Under the pieces are notes generated by a model. It made no database searches, was not told the DNA's origin, and worked only from the letters and a program-made list of their open reading frames with translations. From assembly GCF_000002865.3 (NCBI RefSeq), contig NW_001865075.1:191811-241798 (forward strand): a stretch of DNA of 49,988 nucleotides, read 5' to 3'. Source of the stretch: Monosiga brevicollis MX1 (lineage: Eukaryota; Opisthokonta; Choanoflagellata; Craspedida; Salpingoecidae). The translations under genes were made by a program, and so were the position numbers. Shown piece after piece: positions 22,321 to 40,931 of this stretch. Position 1 is the stretch's first letter. Each line of letters starts with the position of its first letter.

Positions 22321-25300
22321 ATGGTGGCCAAGGAGGTTAAAGATGCCGTCAAGGCTGCTCTACGCGATCGCAAGATCAAACTCTGGAACCCTCCCTACAC
22401 GTTAGTGGCCCCGCCTTGCCCCGTCCAATCTCTGGGAACAAACCCAAACCCGCCCCCCTCTCATCGTGTTTCATCCTTTTACTGTGCTCGACACAATCCC
22501 CCTTCCCCTTACTCTACTGGCCATTTGCCTGCCCTTTCTTGCACATTCTTTCCCTTTTCAATGCACCTAGAGATGCCGACGGCAACAGCACCGTCCCTGA
22601 GGAACTGATTGCAGACCTCGTCAACACCACATCATACGGTGAGTTGACACACAACATCAGTCGAGTTCCTTGAGCCCACCTGGCTCAGGCAAACCATGCT
22701 CGTCCTGACCATGTCTATGTGTCTCACCCCCACCGTCCTGGTCGCAACAGATGCCAGCACCGTTTCCGAAGCCGTCGAGGCGCTTCGCGCTGCTGCCGTC
22801 AAACGATCTCGCGAACGCAGCAACACGATCGATAGTGCAGGGCGGAGTGGCTTTGATAGTGCCCACGACAGTGGAGCTGCCACTCTGACCCCGGCCCCTG
22901 TGCCAGCTGCAGCCGTGGCTACCACTTCTTCGCCACACGCTGAACACGACGCTGCTTCAACAACCCCGGCCACACATTCAACGCCTGCCGCTGACAGCCA
23001 CAAAGAGAAGGGCAAGGCCGCCTCCAATCAACCCTCGGAGGACGAGGAGGAAGTTCGCGCCAGGCCCCCACCTTTAAACGCCGGCATGATGGATGACATC
23101 TTTGGAGGCGAGGAAGCGACGCACAGCCCGGCTGCCAGCGCAGAAACCGATGCAGATGAGGATTTGCCGCGTTCGGCCACCGGAAAATCTCGCAAACAAC
23201 GCCTCCTCACGGGCGTGCTTAAGAGCCTGCGCCCCAGCAGCAAGAAGGACCTCTCTGACCAGATGGTCTCGCTCGAAAATGATGCCTTCTTCATGATGCA
23301 AGAACAGTCTGTGCACATGACCGTCACCAAAAACCCCGATGAAGAACCAGCCTACTTTGACGATCTGACGCCAGAGCAGCAAGCCCGGTACAACCGCCGA
23401 CAATCCGTCTCCACCCGTCTGCAGGCACACAACGAACCCTTTGATCCTTTTGCCGCACCCTCGGAAATTGCGCCCGAACCCCCCATCTTTGATATGGATG
23501 TGGAAGACCAAGACGCTGCCGCGGCTGCACCAACATCGGCAGACTCTGCGTCCAAGGAGGAGAAGGACGACGATGAAGCGAATGAGGCGCAGACCTCGAA
23601 CCAGGATGATGAGTCCGCTGAAGACGATCAGACAGCAGACAGTGCACCAGCTGCAGGGTCTGAGCCAAGCAAGACACTTGACCAACCGGAAGACAACAAC
23701 GACGAAGACGCCGCCTCTTCCTCCGCAGCCACGGGGGCCGCAGGCGATGACGAAGCCTCAGAAATGGCCGACTCTGTGTCCCAGCTCCCACAAACCAAGT
23801 TCACCAAGAACACGCATGCCTGGAAGCGCTCCATCTCTGGCAAACACCTCGTTGCTGCTGATGCAGAGGAGGAAAAGGCTGATGAGGTCGGTGCTGAGGC
23901 CGTGCACCTCGGTAGCGAGCTCTCGCAGGAATCCTCCACTGGTACGCTTCTTTTCACCTGCTTTGGCGCAATACTGATCACCCATTTTTTTTTTTTTGTT
24001 TTTTTTTTTCGCGCTCGAACTTGCTTGTTTTGGGACTCACTGTGGAGTCCGCTGAATTCGCAATTGCTGACAGATGAGCCTGTCAAGAACAAGCGACGCT
24101 TCGGCTTCAAGAGCATCAAACTTGGTCTTGGTCGCAAACACAAGAGCGACCCGAGTTTGCTGCCCCCACCCGCCCCCATCGTGCAGGTCGGTTCCGCTCT
24201 CCCCATGATGGACAACCAGATAGGAGAGTGAGGGGAAAGGGGGCCCGCACTTGGTTTGGGCAGGTCTGGTCGCGAACCACATGAATTTCCAAGGGCGTGT
24301 GCTCACCTTGGCCGCCCATGTAGCCCTCCTCCGAGCTTAAAGCCAGCGAGATGATGATGACCGATGCTCAGCGCATTGCCGTCATGACCATGGTCCGGGA
24401 TGGTACTTTGACGATCGACCAGGCCATTCGCAAGGTTTTGGCCGTGGAAGAGCTGCTGCACGACACGGCTGATGACAGCAAGGAAGATGGCGGGGCCAAG
24501 CCTGAGCCCACAGCCGCAGCTAATTCAGACAACCTTGACCTCAATGCCAGCACTGGTACTTCTGCGAGCGTGCGCATTGACCGAGAGATGCGCCGCCACA
24601 TCATGAATCAGGTTTGCAATCCGTCCTTGGCTCGACGTCACGTGTGATGTTTGCGTGTGTTTTTTCCTCGTGGATAGTGCAAGGGGAGCCGACGATTCGT
24701 CTTTCAGCTTCATACACGCCGTGTTTCTGCCTTGATTGACTTATTCTCGCCACTCACACTGATGTTTGGGCTTTGTTAGGTCAAGGCAGGAAAGCTAACG
24801 GTAGATGAGGCCATCTCCATCATCCTGGATGCTGAAGATGAGATGGCCATCGCACAGGGCCTCAAGCCCAGGCCTGCCAAGGCCCGCGCCAAGCAAGGAC
24901 GCGCCTCGCTCATCTTCTCTGATGACGACCTTGCCTACATGGCGGGCACGGTGCAAGAGCCTCTATCCTCAGCCACGGCTTCACGACCTCGGCCCAAGAA
25001 TCGTCCCCCCACTCGTGCAAAACTGCGTGAAACGGTCAACTTTGCCGCCGATCCCCGGTTCGAAGATGAGAGCGCAGCCGCAATGTTTGAAGAGGATGCC
25101 AGTCATGCAGACCCCGAGCCTGTCTCAGAAGCAGCACCAGTCGAGATCAAGCAGTCTGAGCCTGCCCCCGAGCCTGCCCCTGAGTCTGCCCCCGAGCCTG
25201 AAAGTGAGGAGGCAGCCCCTGTCGTGGCGCCACGCCGCAAGAAGCGCGGCAAGAAGAGCTCACTTGCTCCTGAAAGTGTGGAAGCGTGGCTCGCTGATCT

Positions 25301-27885
25301 TGGGCTGGAGGTGCGTCGGTACCTCAGCAAATGCACGCCTCTGACATTGTCATTGACGTATTTATTTATTTGTACTCATACGCTTGCCTCTTTGTGGCCC
25401 ATTGCTGCTGTTGCCCCCAGGTTCTGAGCCCCAAGTTCACCGCGCACGGATTAACCGACCCTGCAGCACTTGCAGAGCTGACTGACAGCACCTTGGTGTC
25501 CATGGACGTGGACGATGCCGAGCACAGGAAGCGTCTTCTTGAGGCTGCTGCGAGCTTGGGTAATGGTAAGGGTGAGAAGAAAGGCTTGGCAGCAGCTCTG
25601 AGCCCGCGCTCGGGCCGCAAGAAAGCCTCGCAGGAATCGCTACCCCCTGTTGAGGTCAAGTTCACTGCGCCGGCTTTCAAGGCGTCAGAGCTGCACCTTT
25701 CGCAAGAGCAGCAGCTTCAAGTCCTGAATTTGGTCAAGGAAGGCAAGCTGACCATGGATGAGGCCGTTGCGCGGGTGCTTGAGGTGGAGCGGCAGCATCA
25801 GGCTGGGAGCACGGACCCTGCGGTTGACGAACAGGGGTTCACCGTGGTACCAGAGGCACCGACTATGCGCCCAGAGGAGGCCTTCAAACAGGCCTTTGCC
25901 TCAGACTCGGAAGACGACAAGGACTCTGACGAAGAGGAAGAGAACAAGCCGCGTGCTCCCAAAATTCGGGTCCAGATCAAAGCCCACTCTGCCACGAGCC
26001 TGGATGACCCATTTGCCTCTGCTACCTCAGCAGCTACGAGCAGTGTGACCGCAGACGAATCAGTCACGCGGGAGCGCATAGACACAGCAACTGTAGCTGC
26101 GGCTTTTGATGGAACAGACGCTTTTGGCGTGCCCGCGTCAAGCACCGACGCGGCAAACGCCACCGCCGCATCGTTTGATCCGTTTGCTGCCTCGACGGAC
26201 GACCCGTTTGCCGCCGGTGCTACACAAGCGCCCGCTGCCCCTACCCCTGCCGAGGCGGTCGAAACCAACGCGGCCACCAATGACTCTGTAGATGTTACAG
26301 CCGACCCCGCGCAAGTGGACACCCAAACTGAAGATGTGCCAAAGCCACCCGATGCGAGCACCACGCAAGGCCCTGCCACTGGCTCAAGTCAGCCAAAGTC
26401 AGAGGATGAAAGTCAAACAACTGCTTCCGAAGCAACGCCTGCTTCCGAAGCAACGCCTGCTTCCGAAGCAACGCCTGCAGCTGAAGTCCCCGCCACTGCG
26501 CCCGTCCGCCCTACCCCTGCGCCACGGCGTGCATCCGTTGGACCGGCATCCGCGCCCAAGCAGCCACCGCCCGTGGCCCGCAAACGGTCTTCCACCGAGG
26601 TCAAAAAACCAGCACCGCCACCACCCAAGCCCAAACCCAAACCGCGTCCGGCTTCAGTGAGTTCCGAAACCGGAACTGCCGAAGCCTCTGAGGCCGTGAA
26701 GCCCGTCCCAACAAAGCCGGCTCTGGCAGAAACATCTGCAGCAGAGGCAGCTCCAGCGGAGGCAGCTCCAGCAGAGGTGACATCGGCAGAGCCCGCTGCG
26801 ATGACTGCTACGGAACCTGTAGCAGAGTTGCCCGCCACGGACGCCGCTGACGCCACCGAGGCCGGCGCGGCAAAGTCCGCCCCGCCAGCTACAGCACCGC
26901 GCAAATCAGCCAAGGCGCGCATGCAACTCAACCTAGCTGGTGTGACTCATGACGACTCGCCAACAGAGACCGCCAAGGCGGGGCCGTCTGCTCAACAAGC
27001 AGCAGAGCCCGAGCGAAGCCGCATTTACCAAGCCTTGAATGCCAAACCACTTTGGGCAGAATCCGATGAGGACCGCAAGAAGCGCGAAGCGTCGGCCGTG
27101 ATTGTTGGAACTGGGCGCAGTCAACGCTCAGCAGCTGCGTAAGTATCCAGTCTGATTGATTGGGAAGCTGCAGACTGAGCATTCTTGTTTTGGCTGGTTG
27201 TCTTGCTGGCTGGCCGTTGTCTTCTCGACATCTCACAATGCAGCTCGTCTACGCTCTGCTGCTTAGGTTTCTTGCTCAAGAGGACAACAGTATGGAGGAC
27301 CTAGAAGCGGCAGATGCTCGCATCGAGACTCTACGAAAGCAGGTATGTTACTGACGACCTTACTTCCTGTGGATGCCTCATTGAGAGTGACCGGTGCGTG
27401 GTGCGTAGGCATTGGGCAAGATGGAAGACTTTGATTCAGCCATGGTTGAGATGCAAACCGGTGGTAAAAAGGCTGCTCCACCACCCGTTGCGCCCAAGAA
27501 GAAATCGGCGGCCCCAAGCACGGGGTCGGCTGATTTCAATCCATTTGGCGCGCCGGCGACGAATGCTGCGTCATCCCAAGCAGAGGCTGAGGCCACCAGC
27601 GAGGACGAGCGTGAAAGCGACTCGGACTTTGATGCCGACTTCATGGCCCAGCTCAATCGTCGTCGCGCTGAGCGCGAGGCGGAGGAGCAGCGCCGGGCTG
27701 AGGAACTGCGCAAGCAATTTGAGGCCAAGAAGGCGGCCGAAGATACGGAGCGCGCCGAGCTGCTGGCTGCATTGGCCAAAGAAAAAGCCGAGGAAGAAGA
27801 AAAGGAACGACGTCGTCGCTCACAACTTTTCCACGAAACCATGGCTCGTGCTCAAGACATGTCTTTCCAGTTTTCCTTTTCTTAG
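22321..27885 (+). CDS. SAM-domain scaffold with DPF/NPF motifs and three short helical repeats
   Basis: Nine exons (22321-22400, 22571-22638, 22751-23941, 24074-24186, 24324-24611, 24780-25310, 25421-27138, 27267-27342, 27409-27885) join in phase and encode about 1513 residues. A SAM domain (about 742-805) spans an intron: ESVEAWLADLGLE, then KFTAHGLTDPAALAELT, then EHRKRLLEAA. Three units of one helical motif are present: VRDGTLTIDQAIRKVL (about 505-520), VKAGKLTVDEAISIIL (about 581-596) and VKEGKLTMDEAVARVL (about 860-875). Acidic, Pro/Ala-rich linkers carry DPFAAP, DPFASA, DPFAAS, DPFAAG, NPFANM-like and NPFGAP motifs of the type that bind AP-2 appendage or EH domains. The C-terminus is a basic/acidic coiled coil ending in MSFQFSFS. 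A role as an endocytic or actin-linked scaffold is inferred; I do not recognise a named orthologue. Confidence 0.85.
26422..26478 (+). repeat. 18-bp coding minisatellite
   Basis: About three exact copies of an 18-bp unit encode Ser-Glu-Ala-Thr-Pro-Ala repeats in the linker of the SAM-domain protein. Confidence 0.9.
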
Positions 27886-28328
27886 ACCCCTTTGGCCCAC
27901 TCTTTCTCGGCGCAGGCGCTGGTGACTTGACTTTGGCTTTGTGTTCCTCCTGTCTTGTTCGCGTTGACTCTGTTTTTGTTGGGGTAGAGATGAAGGTACA
28001 GGTATTGTGGCTCCACCGTCCAGCGATGATGTAACCCATCATCCTTTTGGCAAAATGGATGTACTTGGAGAGGTGCACACTTTTGTTTTGGAGAACCAAT
28101 GCAATCCCAAAGTATCACGGCCTCAAGCCTTTTTCTTGCTCTTTCATGTCCAAAAACTTGTATGGGCTTTTGGCGTCGATGAATACAGGATGGCGGCGCT
28201 TTGAGATTGGAGGTTGGTGTCTGAATCAGAAAATTGAGCGCCTGAACGTCCTTTTTCATTTGGCATCAGCTCGACGGCCCCCCAAAAAAGGCGGGGTCAA
28301 GCAGGGTCTTCTCAGAACAAAGACCTTT
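27886..28328. other. Convergent intergenic region, SAM gene / MMUT
   Basis: The 443 bp between two convergent stop codons should contain both 3' UTRs. No gene is seen. Confidence 0.6.
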
Positions 28329-31300
28329 TTACTGCTCGCGGGGAATGTCGTGAAGCACCTTGAGTGCCGCGACGGGAATGCGCGTACCTGCAGAACACAG
28401 ACCATCTTAGTTTGTGCGCAAAGAACGCCTACAATCCCGCGCTTTCATTCAAAGAATAACACTACCTAGCTCCCCGCCTTGCGCTCACGTACCAGGACCG
28501 AAGACGTGCTTGACGCCCTTGCTTGCCAGAAATTCATAGTCTTGAGGGGGAATGACACCGCCACAAATGACAACAATATCCTCACGGCCCATGGCAGCTG
28601 ACGACAGGAAAACGAATACCAAGACAGACAGGGTGAGTGCACCGAGTTTGGACGATGCAGGCGAGAGTTGGTTGTTCAAAGAGCATTGGGCAGCAAAGCA
28701 GCAAAGATTGGGAGCAAAGCTATACCGAGCTCATCAATGAGGGCAGGAACAAGAGTCTTGTGACCGGCAGCCTGTGAGCTCACACCGACGACGTGCACAT
28801 CGGCATCTACAGCCTGCTGCGCCACCTCACGTGGTGTCTACGAGGAAAGCGTTCACAAAAAGATCAGAATAGAAGAAAAGAAATCCAGAAGAAACCAAGT
28901 AGGAAATGGAGAAGCCATACTACCCCGTACTTGGAAAAGCGGTGCCACATCGACATCAAAGCCAAGGTCGGCAAACCCAGTGGCAATGACCTTTTGTCCG
29001 CGGTCGTGGCCATCTTGGCCCATCTAAAAAAATTAAGTTCAAACAAAATACAAGAAATAAAATAGTGCATAGAGCTCATTGTGAGATGGAATCACCAAAG
29101 CTAAATTGAGAGCAACGGGTGGCAGTGTCAGGATGGAACGCGACCTTGGCCACGAGGATGCGAGGGCGACGGCCCTCGTCTTCTGCAAACTTGCTGACTT
29201 CGTCCATCACGTTCTTCAGCTCATCCGTCTCACCAAACTCAGCGGCATATGCCCCAGAGACGGTCTGAGTGGACGGCTGATGACGGCCCCAGACCTGAGC
29301 AGCAACAGTGCCGCATTGTAAAACGTGGGGTGAGTGTTCCCGGGCCACCAGCACTCGCGGGGGAGCAAGCACGTGTGTACCTTTTCCAAGGCGGAAGAAA
29401 TCTCGCCAACAGTCGCACGGGCGCGAGCTGCATCAATTGCCAAAGCCAGCAGGTTTTCTCCATTGGTGGCGCCGGCCTCAAGGGCAGCAAGCGCTGCGTC
29501 GGTTTTGCTTTGATCACGCGTAGCACGCAGGGTCTTGATCTTGTCCACCTAAGAAATGGGACAGGGCAATCTCTTCGGTGGGTGGCGGGTGTCGGCTGCA
29601 AATGGTGTCAACCCATGGGCGTGACCTGACTGACGAGCTGACCTGTTTGCGCAGCACCTCCGCATTGTCGATGGCGAGAACCTCGACGCTCTCGGCATCC
29701 TGCACCTGATACTTGTTGACACCCACAATCACCTCGTTGTTGGAATCGATGCGTGCTTGCTTGCGAGCGGCGCTCTCCTCGATGCGTAGCTTGGGCATCC
29801 CTGTCACGTGTCGGGTGTGCACTAACATGAGTTGAAAGGACCAGACCTGCACGGATGAACAGGCGGTGGGAGTATGGCACGCACCGCTGGCCACAGCCTT
29901 GGCCATGCCACCGAGGTCCTCGACCTCGCGAATAATCTCCAGTGCTTTGTCGTACATCTCGTTGGTCAGCGACTCCATCATGTAGCTACCAGCCCAAGGA
30001 TCTGCGACCTACAGGGCAAGCCACATGAGATGAGATGAGATGGGCCATCAGGTTGGCGGGATACGCATGAGTGGTGCTTGCAGCGGAGACGTTACAAAAA
30101 AGCGCAAGTGTGCGGGCTTCACCGCTGACGTACCTTGGTGATGTGCGTCTCCTCCTGGAGGATGATTTGAGTGTTGCGGGCAATGCGTGCAGAGGTGACG
30201 GTGGGCAGGCCTGGGCGAGAAAAAATAAATAAAATAAGCTCGGGGCTATCGGGCGGAGCTCGGGCGGCGCAAAGGAGACGAGCCGGGTCTTACCCAGAGC
30301 CTCGTCAAAGGCATTGGTGTGCAGAGACTGTGTGCCGCCAAAGACGGCAGCCATGGCCTCAACGGTGGTACGAATCACGTTGTTGTAGGGATCCTGGATT
30401 GCCACAGGCCAGGACAGAGGTGCGTAAGGGTATGTCCCTGGCATGCTCAGAAGCAGCGCCAACGGATTGGATGAAGCAGAGAACATGAATACCTGCTCTG
30501 TCAGGGACACGCCCGAGGTTTGGCAATGGGTACGAAGAAGAAGGGACTTCTCATTCTTGGGGGCAAACTTTTCCTTCATCAGGTTTGCCCAGAGTCGACG
30601 ACCGGCACGCATTTTGGCGACTTCCTGGGGTTGGCGTCCAGTGTGAGGGCAGAAAACCGAGCGTTCTGATGGAGTGAACGTTGTGCCAGGAGGGCGTACG
30701 ACACCGAAAAACACCACCGGGCGTGGAGGACCAAGTATCTTGGCTTGCATGAGGCGCATGTGTCACGTACGACAAAAAAGTTCATGCCAATGGCCCAGAA
30801 AAAGGAGAGACGAGGGGCAAACTTGTCGATATCGAGGCCAGCGTTAACGCCAGAGCGGCAGTACTCGAGACCATCGGCAATGGTAAAGGCCAGTTCGAGC
30901 TTGGGATCCGCACCGGCTACCAAGAATATGGGAAGAACGATAGCAAAGAACGACGAGTTTGAGCGATGAAGAGACCGGATCATGGCCTAGCTCAGTAGAG
31001 GAAATCATAACGCATGGCGAGGCAGAACAGGAGCATCAAGGCAGAAAGGGAACTTGAGCTCGAACCTTCTTGCATGTGGTACCCAGAGATGGAAATGGAG
31101 TTGTAGCGGGGCATGTGCTCCGCCGTGTAGGCGAAGATGTCGCTGATGATGCGCATTGAGGGTTCCGGGGGGTAGATGAAGGTGTTGCGGACCATGAATT
31201 CCTGTGGGTGCGGGCCAGGCAGGTGTGGACGGCGTGAGGCGTGGAGGTTCATGGTGGACAACAGTATGCAAAAGGCCAAAGGGAAACGGGCGGCCATGGG

Positions 31301-31989
31301 GGATCGGACCTTGAGGATATCGTTCTGGATGGTACCGGCCAAGTCGGCCTGCTTCACGCCTTGCTCCTCGGCAGCGACGACATACATGGCAAGGATGGGG
31401 AGAACGGCGCCGTTCATGGTCATGGAAACGGACATCTTGTCGAGGGGGATGCCATCAAAGAGACGCTTCATGTCCTCCACTGAGTCGATGGCCACACCAG
31501 CCATACCGACATCACCCACAACGCGGTCGTTGTCTGAATCGTAGCTATAGAAGTGCAAGTGATGTGTGTTGACCCGAAAAGGACGAGGCGTGATGTGGGT
31601 GAGGTAAGGTGGCACACTGGATAGGATCGCAGGCAGGGCTCGGGACAACGGGGGCGTACCCGCGATGCGTGGCAAGGTCGAAAGCCACGGAGAGGCCCTG
31701 CTGGCCAGCCTCGAGGTTTTTGCGGTAAAAGGCGTTGGATTCTTCGACGGTGCTGAAACCGGCATACTGACGGATGGTCCAGGGGCGCCGGGTGTACATG
31801 GACGCATAAGGGCCGCGGGTGAAGGGGTACACCCCGGGCATCTCCGTGGGCAAGCCAGCCGTGTCCTCGGCCGAGTACACGGGCTTGATGTTCAGGCCCT
31901 AATGGCGTGCCAAAAACAATGACCAGCATGACAAGGCGAAGGTGACCATGGGTGAGACCAAGGCGCACGCGAGGCACACTGAATAACTT

Positions 31990-32024
<35 letters not shown>

Positions 32025-32339
32025 AGCCAACCTCGGGAGACTTCCATGTCAAAGCCTCATAAGGATCTTGGCCCTTGTTCTCCTTGGTAGCCTTGGCCAG
32101 CCATTCATCGTGGACCTGAGAAGACGCGGCTCGCACCGTCTGCCAGCGCCCAGCAGTAGTAGTGAGATGCACGCCTCGCAGACAAACCCCACCCAACCCC
32201 CGACTGACACCATAGCTGCCACAGATACCCCCCAGCAGGCCCATACCACAAGAGCCGAAGCATTGCTACCAGCACCCAGCCCCGACTGGAGCCTGGCCAC
32301 GGCGGCGGCCCGTCGCGCTGCCATTTGCATCGACTGCAT
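28329..32339 (-). CDS. MMUT: Methylmalonyl-CoA mutase, mitochondrial, adenosylcobalamin-dependent
   Basis: Seventeen minus-strand exons join in phase: 32339-32247, 32115-32032, 31898-31660, 31544-31310, 31201-31066, 30916-30771, 30624-30493, 30393-30294, 30210-30134, 30008-29885, 29800-29643, 29548-29381, 29294-29145, 29023-28931, 28837-28726, 28597-28493 and 28387-28329. The product has 736 residues (human about 750). It converts methylmalonyl-CoA to succinyl-CoA in propionate breakdown. Residues 1-31 are rich in Arg and Ala with no acid residue, like a mitochondrial presequence. Family blocks include [78 protein letters not shown] and the C-terminal B12 domain with MGQDGHDRG, where His620 fits the DxHxxG cobalt ligand. 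Nothing looks degraded. The start is the first of two ATGs in exon 1, ahead of the Arg-rich stretch. Confidence 0.97.
31994..32022. repeat. Homopolymer A run (T on the gene strand) in MMUT intron 2
   Basis: 29 consecutive A on the plus strand. On the MMUT strand it is poly(T) near the donor side of the second intron. Confidence 0.97.
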
Positions 32340-32385
32340 CTCGCCGACTGTACAAAACAAAAAAAATGTTTCAAGTGTGTGTGTG

Positions 32386-32416
<31 letters not shown>

Positions 32417-32803
32417 CTCTCTTAAGCTCTCTCTCTCTCTCTCTTAAGCTCTCTCTCCTCTCTCTCTCTCTCTCTCTCCTCTCTCTCACTCTCTCTTTCC
32501 TCTGTGTGTAGTGTAATCAGTTCAAACAAAGTGTAGCCTTATACACACTTTTCTGTTCAAGCTTCTGGACGTGTGTTCCGATGATGTAATTGTCAGATAA
32601 ACCCCTTCGAAAGTCCAGTCAAGACATTGGCACTACTAATCCCCGTTGATCACATGGTTTATGTAGTTAAATACGAGTTTACATCCTGCCATATAGCTTA
32701 AAGAATAAGACGTTTGTGTAGAAGATGTGGGGGTTATTGCAGTTTTCTTTTAAATTTCAATTCCGGAATCGTCGCGCTCTGTCTGTCGTCGCGCTCCGCC
32801 GTC
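32340..32803. promoter_or_regulatory. Divergent promoter region, MMUT / TEDC1-like gene
   Basis: Only 464 bp separate the two divergent start codons. An interrupted (CT)n tract (about 32386-32503; GA-rich on the MMUT strand) begins 47 bp upstream of the MMUT ATG. The rest is comparatively AT-rich. A shared, bidirectional promoter is likely from the geometry; no core element was identified. Confidence 0.55.
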
Positions 32804-34493
32804 ATGCAGCTCAAACAGGCCATGCGGACGGTGGTGCATGCTCTACGACTGTGCCAGCTACCATGTCCAGAGGCCGAGCTTTTGCGTCAGGCGCGCCATG
32901 ATGAACCTTCTGCTGTAAGCTACTTTTTTTTTTCTTTTTCTTTGAGAGTGCGTGGCCTCTCCCTCGCGTGCTGACGCCTTCTGCACCCCCTGGATAGCTG
33001 GCCGCGTTATGGCGTCTCTTACATGCCTTGGTCGTGCTGGTGGAAGCCGAGCGGTTGGGTTTGACCTACCACTGCCCGCTTGGTGCCGTCGACGAGCGGG
33101 GTAAGCCCCATGGCCGGCCCATCTACCCTTTCTAAGCTGCCGCTGAACTGATGGGCCCATTCGCTTCGTGTAGCTCGCGAATTTTGCCGGGCACGCTTGG
33201 CCGTCTTTAAATGCCCGGTCGTCGCCATCTACCTGCGTGGCATCGATTCTTCCCTGTAAGAAATTCTTCCTTTATCACGTCACATTTGCCTGCTACCTGC
33301 TTCTTCCATCGTACTGACCCGCCGCCACACACTGACCTGCTGCTACGCTTCGCCTCTTGTCATCGTCTTGGCCCCGGCTAGTGCCGTCTTGCAGGCCGCC
33401 ATGTGGCTCACCGAGACCGTTGGGTTGCTGGACCCGAATGTGTTTCTGGCCACCGTTCAACGCGAACATGGCCACTTGGCGGACAGCTTCCGCAGTCACG
33501 ACCTGACCACCACCGAGGCCGCGCTTCAATTGGTTCGCCCAACCCATGCACGAGCCGCCGCATTGCATATCGGCCCAATCGCTCACCTTGGCCCCTCGCC
33601 GTGGTCGCCTGGCTAGGCCCTGCAACGCCAAGCTGCTCGGACACGCACCAACCCCGATCGCAGCGTCTGCGATTCTCCCGGTCAGAGCGCTGCCCTGGCC
33701 CCAGAGTACAGACCCTGCGAGCATCAGATTCTGACCAAAGGCTGCTGAAATCATTTGCTCTGATCCCAGCCATGGAAGCCCTGATGCTCGCCCGGCGTAG
33801 CCTGGCCGCGCGGCACCAGCTGCAACAAGCCGTCCATCTGCTCGAAGCCAAAATCGAAGAGCTGCAAACCGTTCAACGGCGCTGTGCTCAAGCCGCGGTA
33901 CGATCTGCCCTGCCAGCAAGCCAAAGCGACGTTATGTGTGGTGACTGGGCCTCAAACCCGATTTTCCAAACACTAGGCACCGTTGCCCACAAGCATCGGC
34001 CTGGCCGGCGCCTGTCTGTTGGCCTCGAAACCTGAGCGGCAAGCCGTGCAGACTGCGCTCGCCCAACTCAATGGTAAGCCTCTGTCCACCCCCACCCCCC
34101 GGTGCGCCCGGGCTACAAGCGAAAAATCTACGTTGAACACCTGGAACCCGTTTTCACCCTTGGGGCATAAATCCGATGTCGAGCTCAAGTACACTGTCGC
34201 TCTCCCCGACCCGCCCTTCCCCAATAGAACGTCTCGAACCAGTGGCCCGAAATTTACCGATTGCACGTGTCTACATGCTCCGGTGGCTGAGCCTCGTTCG
34301 CATTTGAGCCCCAAGACTGAGTTAGGCCGTCCATCTTGCTGAGCAAGCACCCGCCCCATGCTGTCAAACGTTTAAGCGAATTGATCGATCCCCAACTTTA
34401 TCATTTCATCCCAGGACAGCCTTCCCTATCACCCCAGTTTCAAAAGAGATGTTGGCACGCCTCGCCCATGCAATTGTGTCTCTGAGAGAGTGA
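32804..34493 (+). CDS. Small protein resembling TEDC1 (tubulin epsilon and delta complex 1)
   Basis: Exons 32804-32914, 32998-33100, 33174-33255 and 33382-33532 join in phase. They encode MQLKQAMRTVVHALRL, then PEAELLRQARHDEP, LAALWRLLHALV, FCRARLAVFKCPVVAIYLRG and VLQAAMWLTETVGLLDP. The order of an R-A-R-x-D-x-P segment, an A-L-W-x-L-L helix, a basic helix and an A-x-x-W-L helix resembles TEDC1 (C14orf80), which acts with TEDC2 and delta/epsilon tubulin in centriole triplet stability. That comparison is from memory. Further coding sequence is likely at 33770-33897 (a helix around LQQAVHLLEAKIEELQ), about 33975-34074, and a last exon ending at a TGA near 34493 after MLARLAHAIVSLRE. I could not join these exons in a consistent frame, so the 3' half and the end coordinate are uncertain. 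Confidence 0.5.
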
Positions 34494-34901
34494 GCACGCC
34501 TGCACCTTTGCCCGTGCCTATGCCTGCACCTGTACCTGTACCTGTACACCTGGACACCTGGACACCTGGACACCTGGACACCTGGACACCTGGACACCTG
34601 TACACCTATACACTTGTACCTGGACTTGTACACCTGTACACCTGTACACCTGGACACCTGGACACCTGGACACCTGGACCACCTGCACGTCGTACCTGCA
34701 GTACACCGTCCCTGTAGTACCTGTTGCCTGTACCTGTCTCTCTCTCTCTCTCTCACTCTCTTGCTCTCCAAAATCTCTACTATATTCAAAGTGTGATCAA
34801 ATCTATACTTTAGAGATCATTGTACTACCAAATGTACTTGCCAGATCGGACTCGACTCTTGCTCTCATTTTTTCCAAAAGAGAGAGAGAGAGAGATCTCT
34901 C
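34494..34901. other. Spacer upstream of the receptor tyrosine kinase
   Basis: Contains the 8-bp ACCTGGAC/ACCTGTAC minisatellite and a short (CT)n tract at about 34737-34760. A GA repeat (34880-34895) ends just before the RTK start codon. No gene seen. It probably carries the RTK promoter and 5' UTR. Confidence 0.5.
34523..34692. repeat. Minisatellite of ACCTGGAC / ACCTGTAC units
   Basis: About 170 bp of 6- and 8-bp units based on ACCTGTAC, ACCTGGAC and ACCTAC-like variants, open in several frames but without a start context or neighbour exon. Confidence 0.93.

Positions 34902-40931
<6,030 letters not shown>

Noticed and set aside
34490-34796. Short frames rich in Thr-Pro-Gly-His-Leu-Asp or Val-Gln-Val-Ser-Arg
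   Set aside because: They come from the ACCTGGAC minisatellite; no splice partners or start context.
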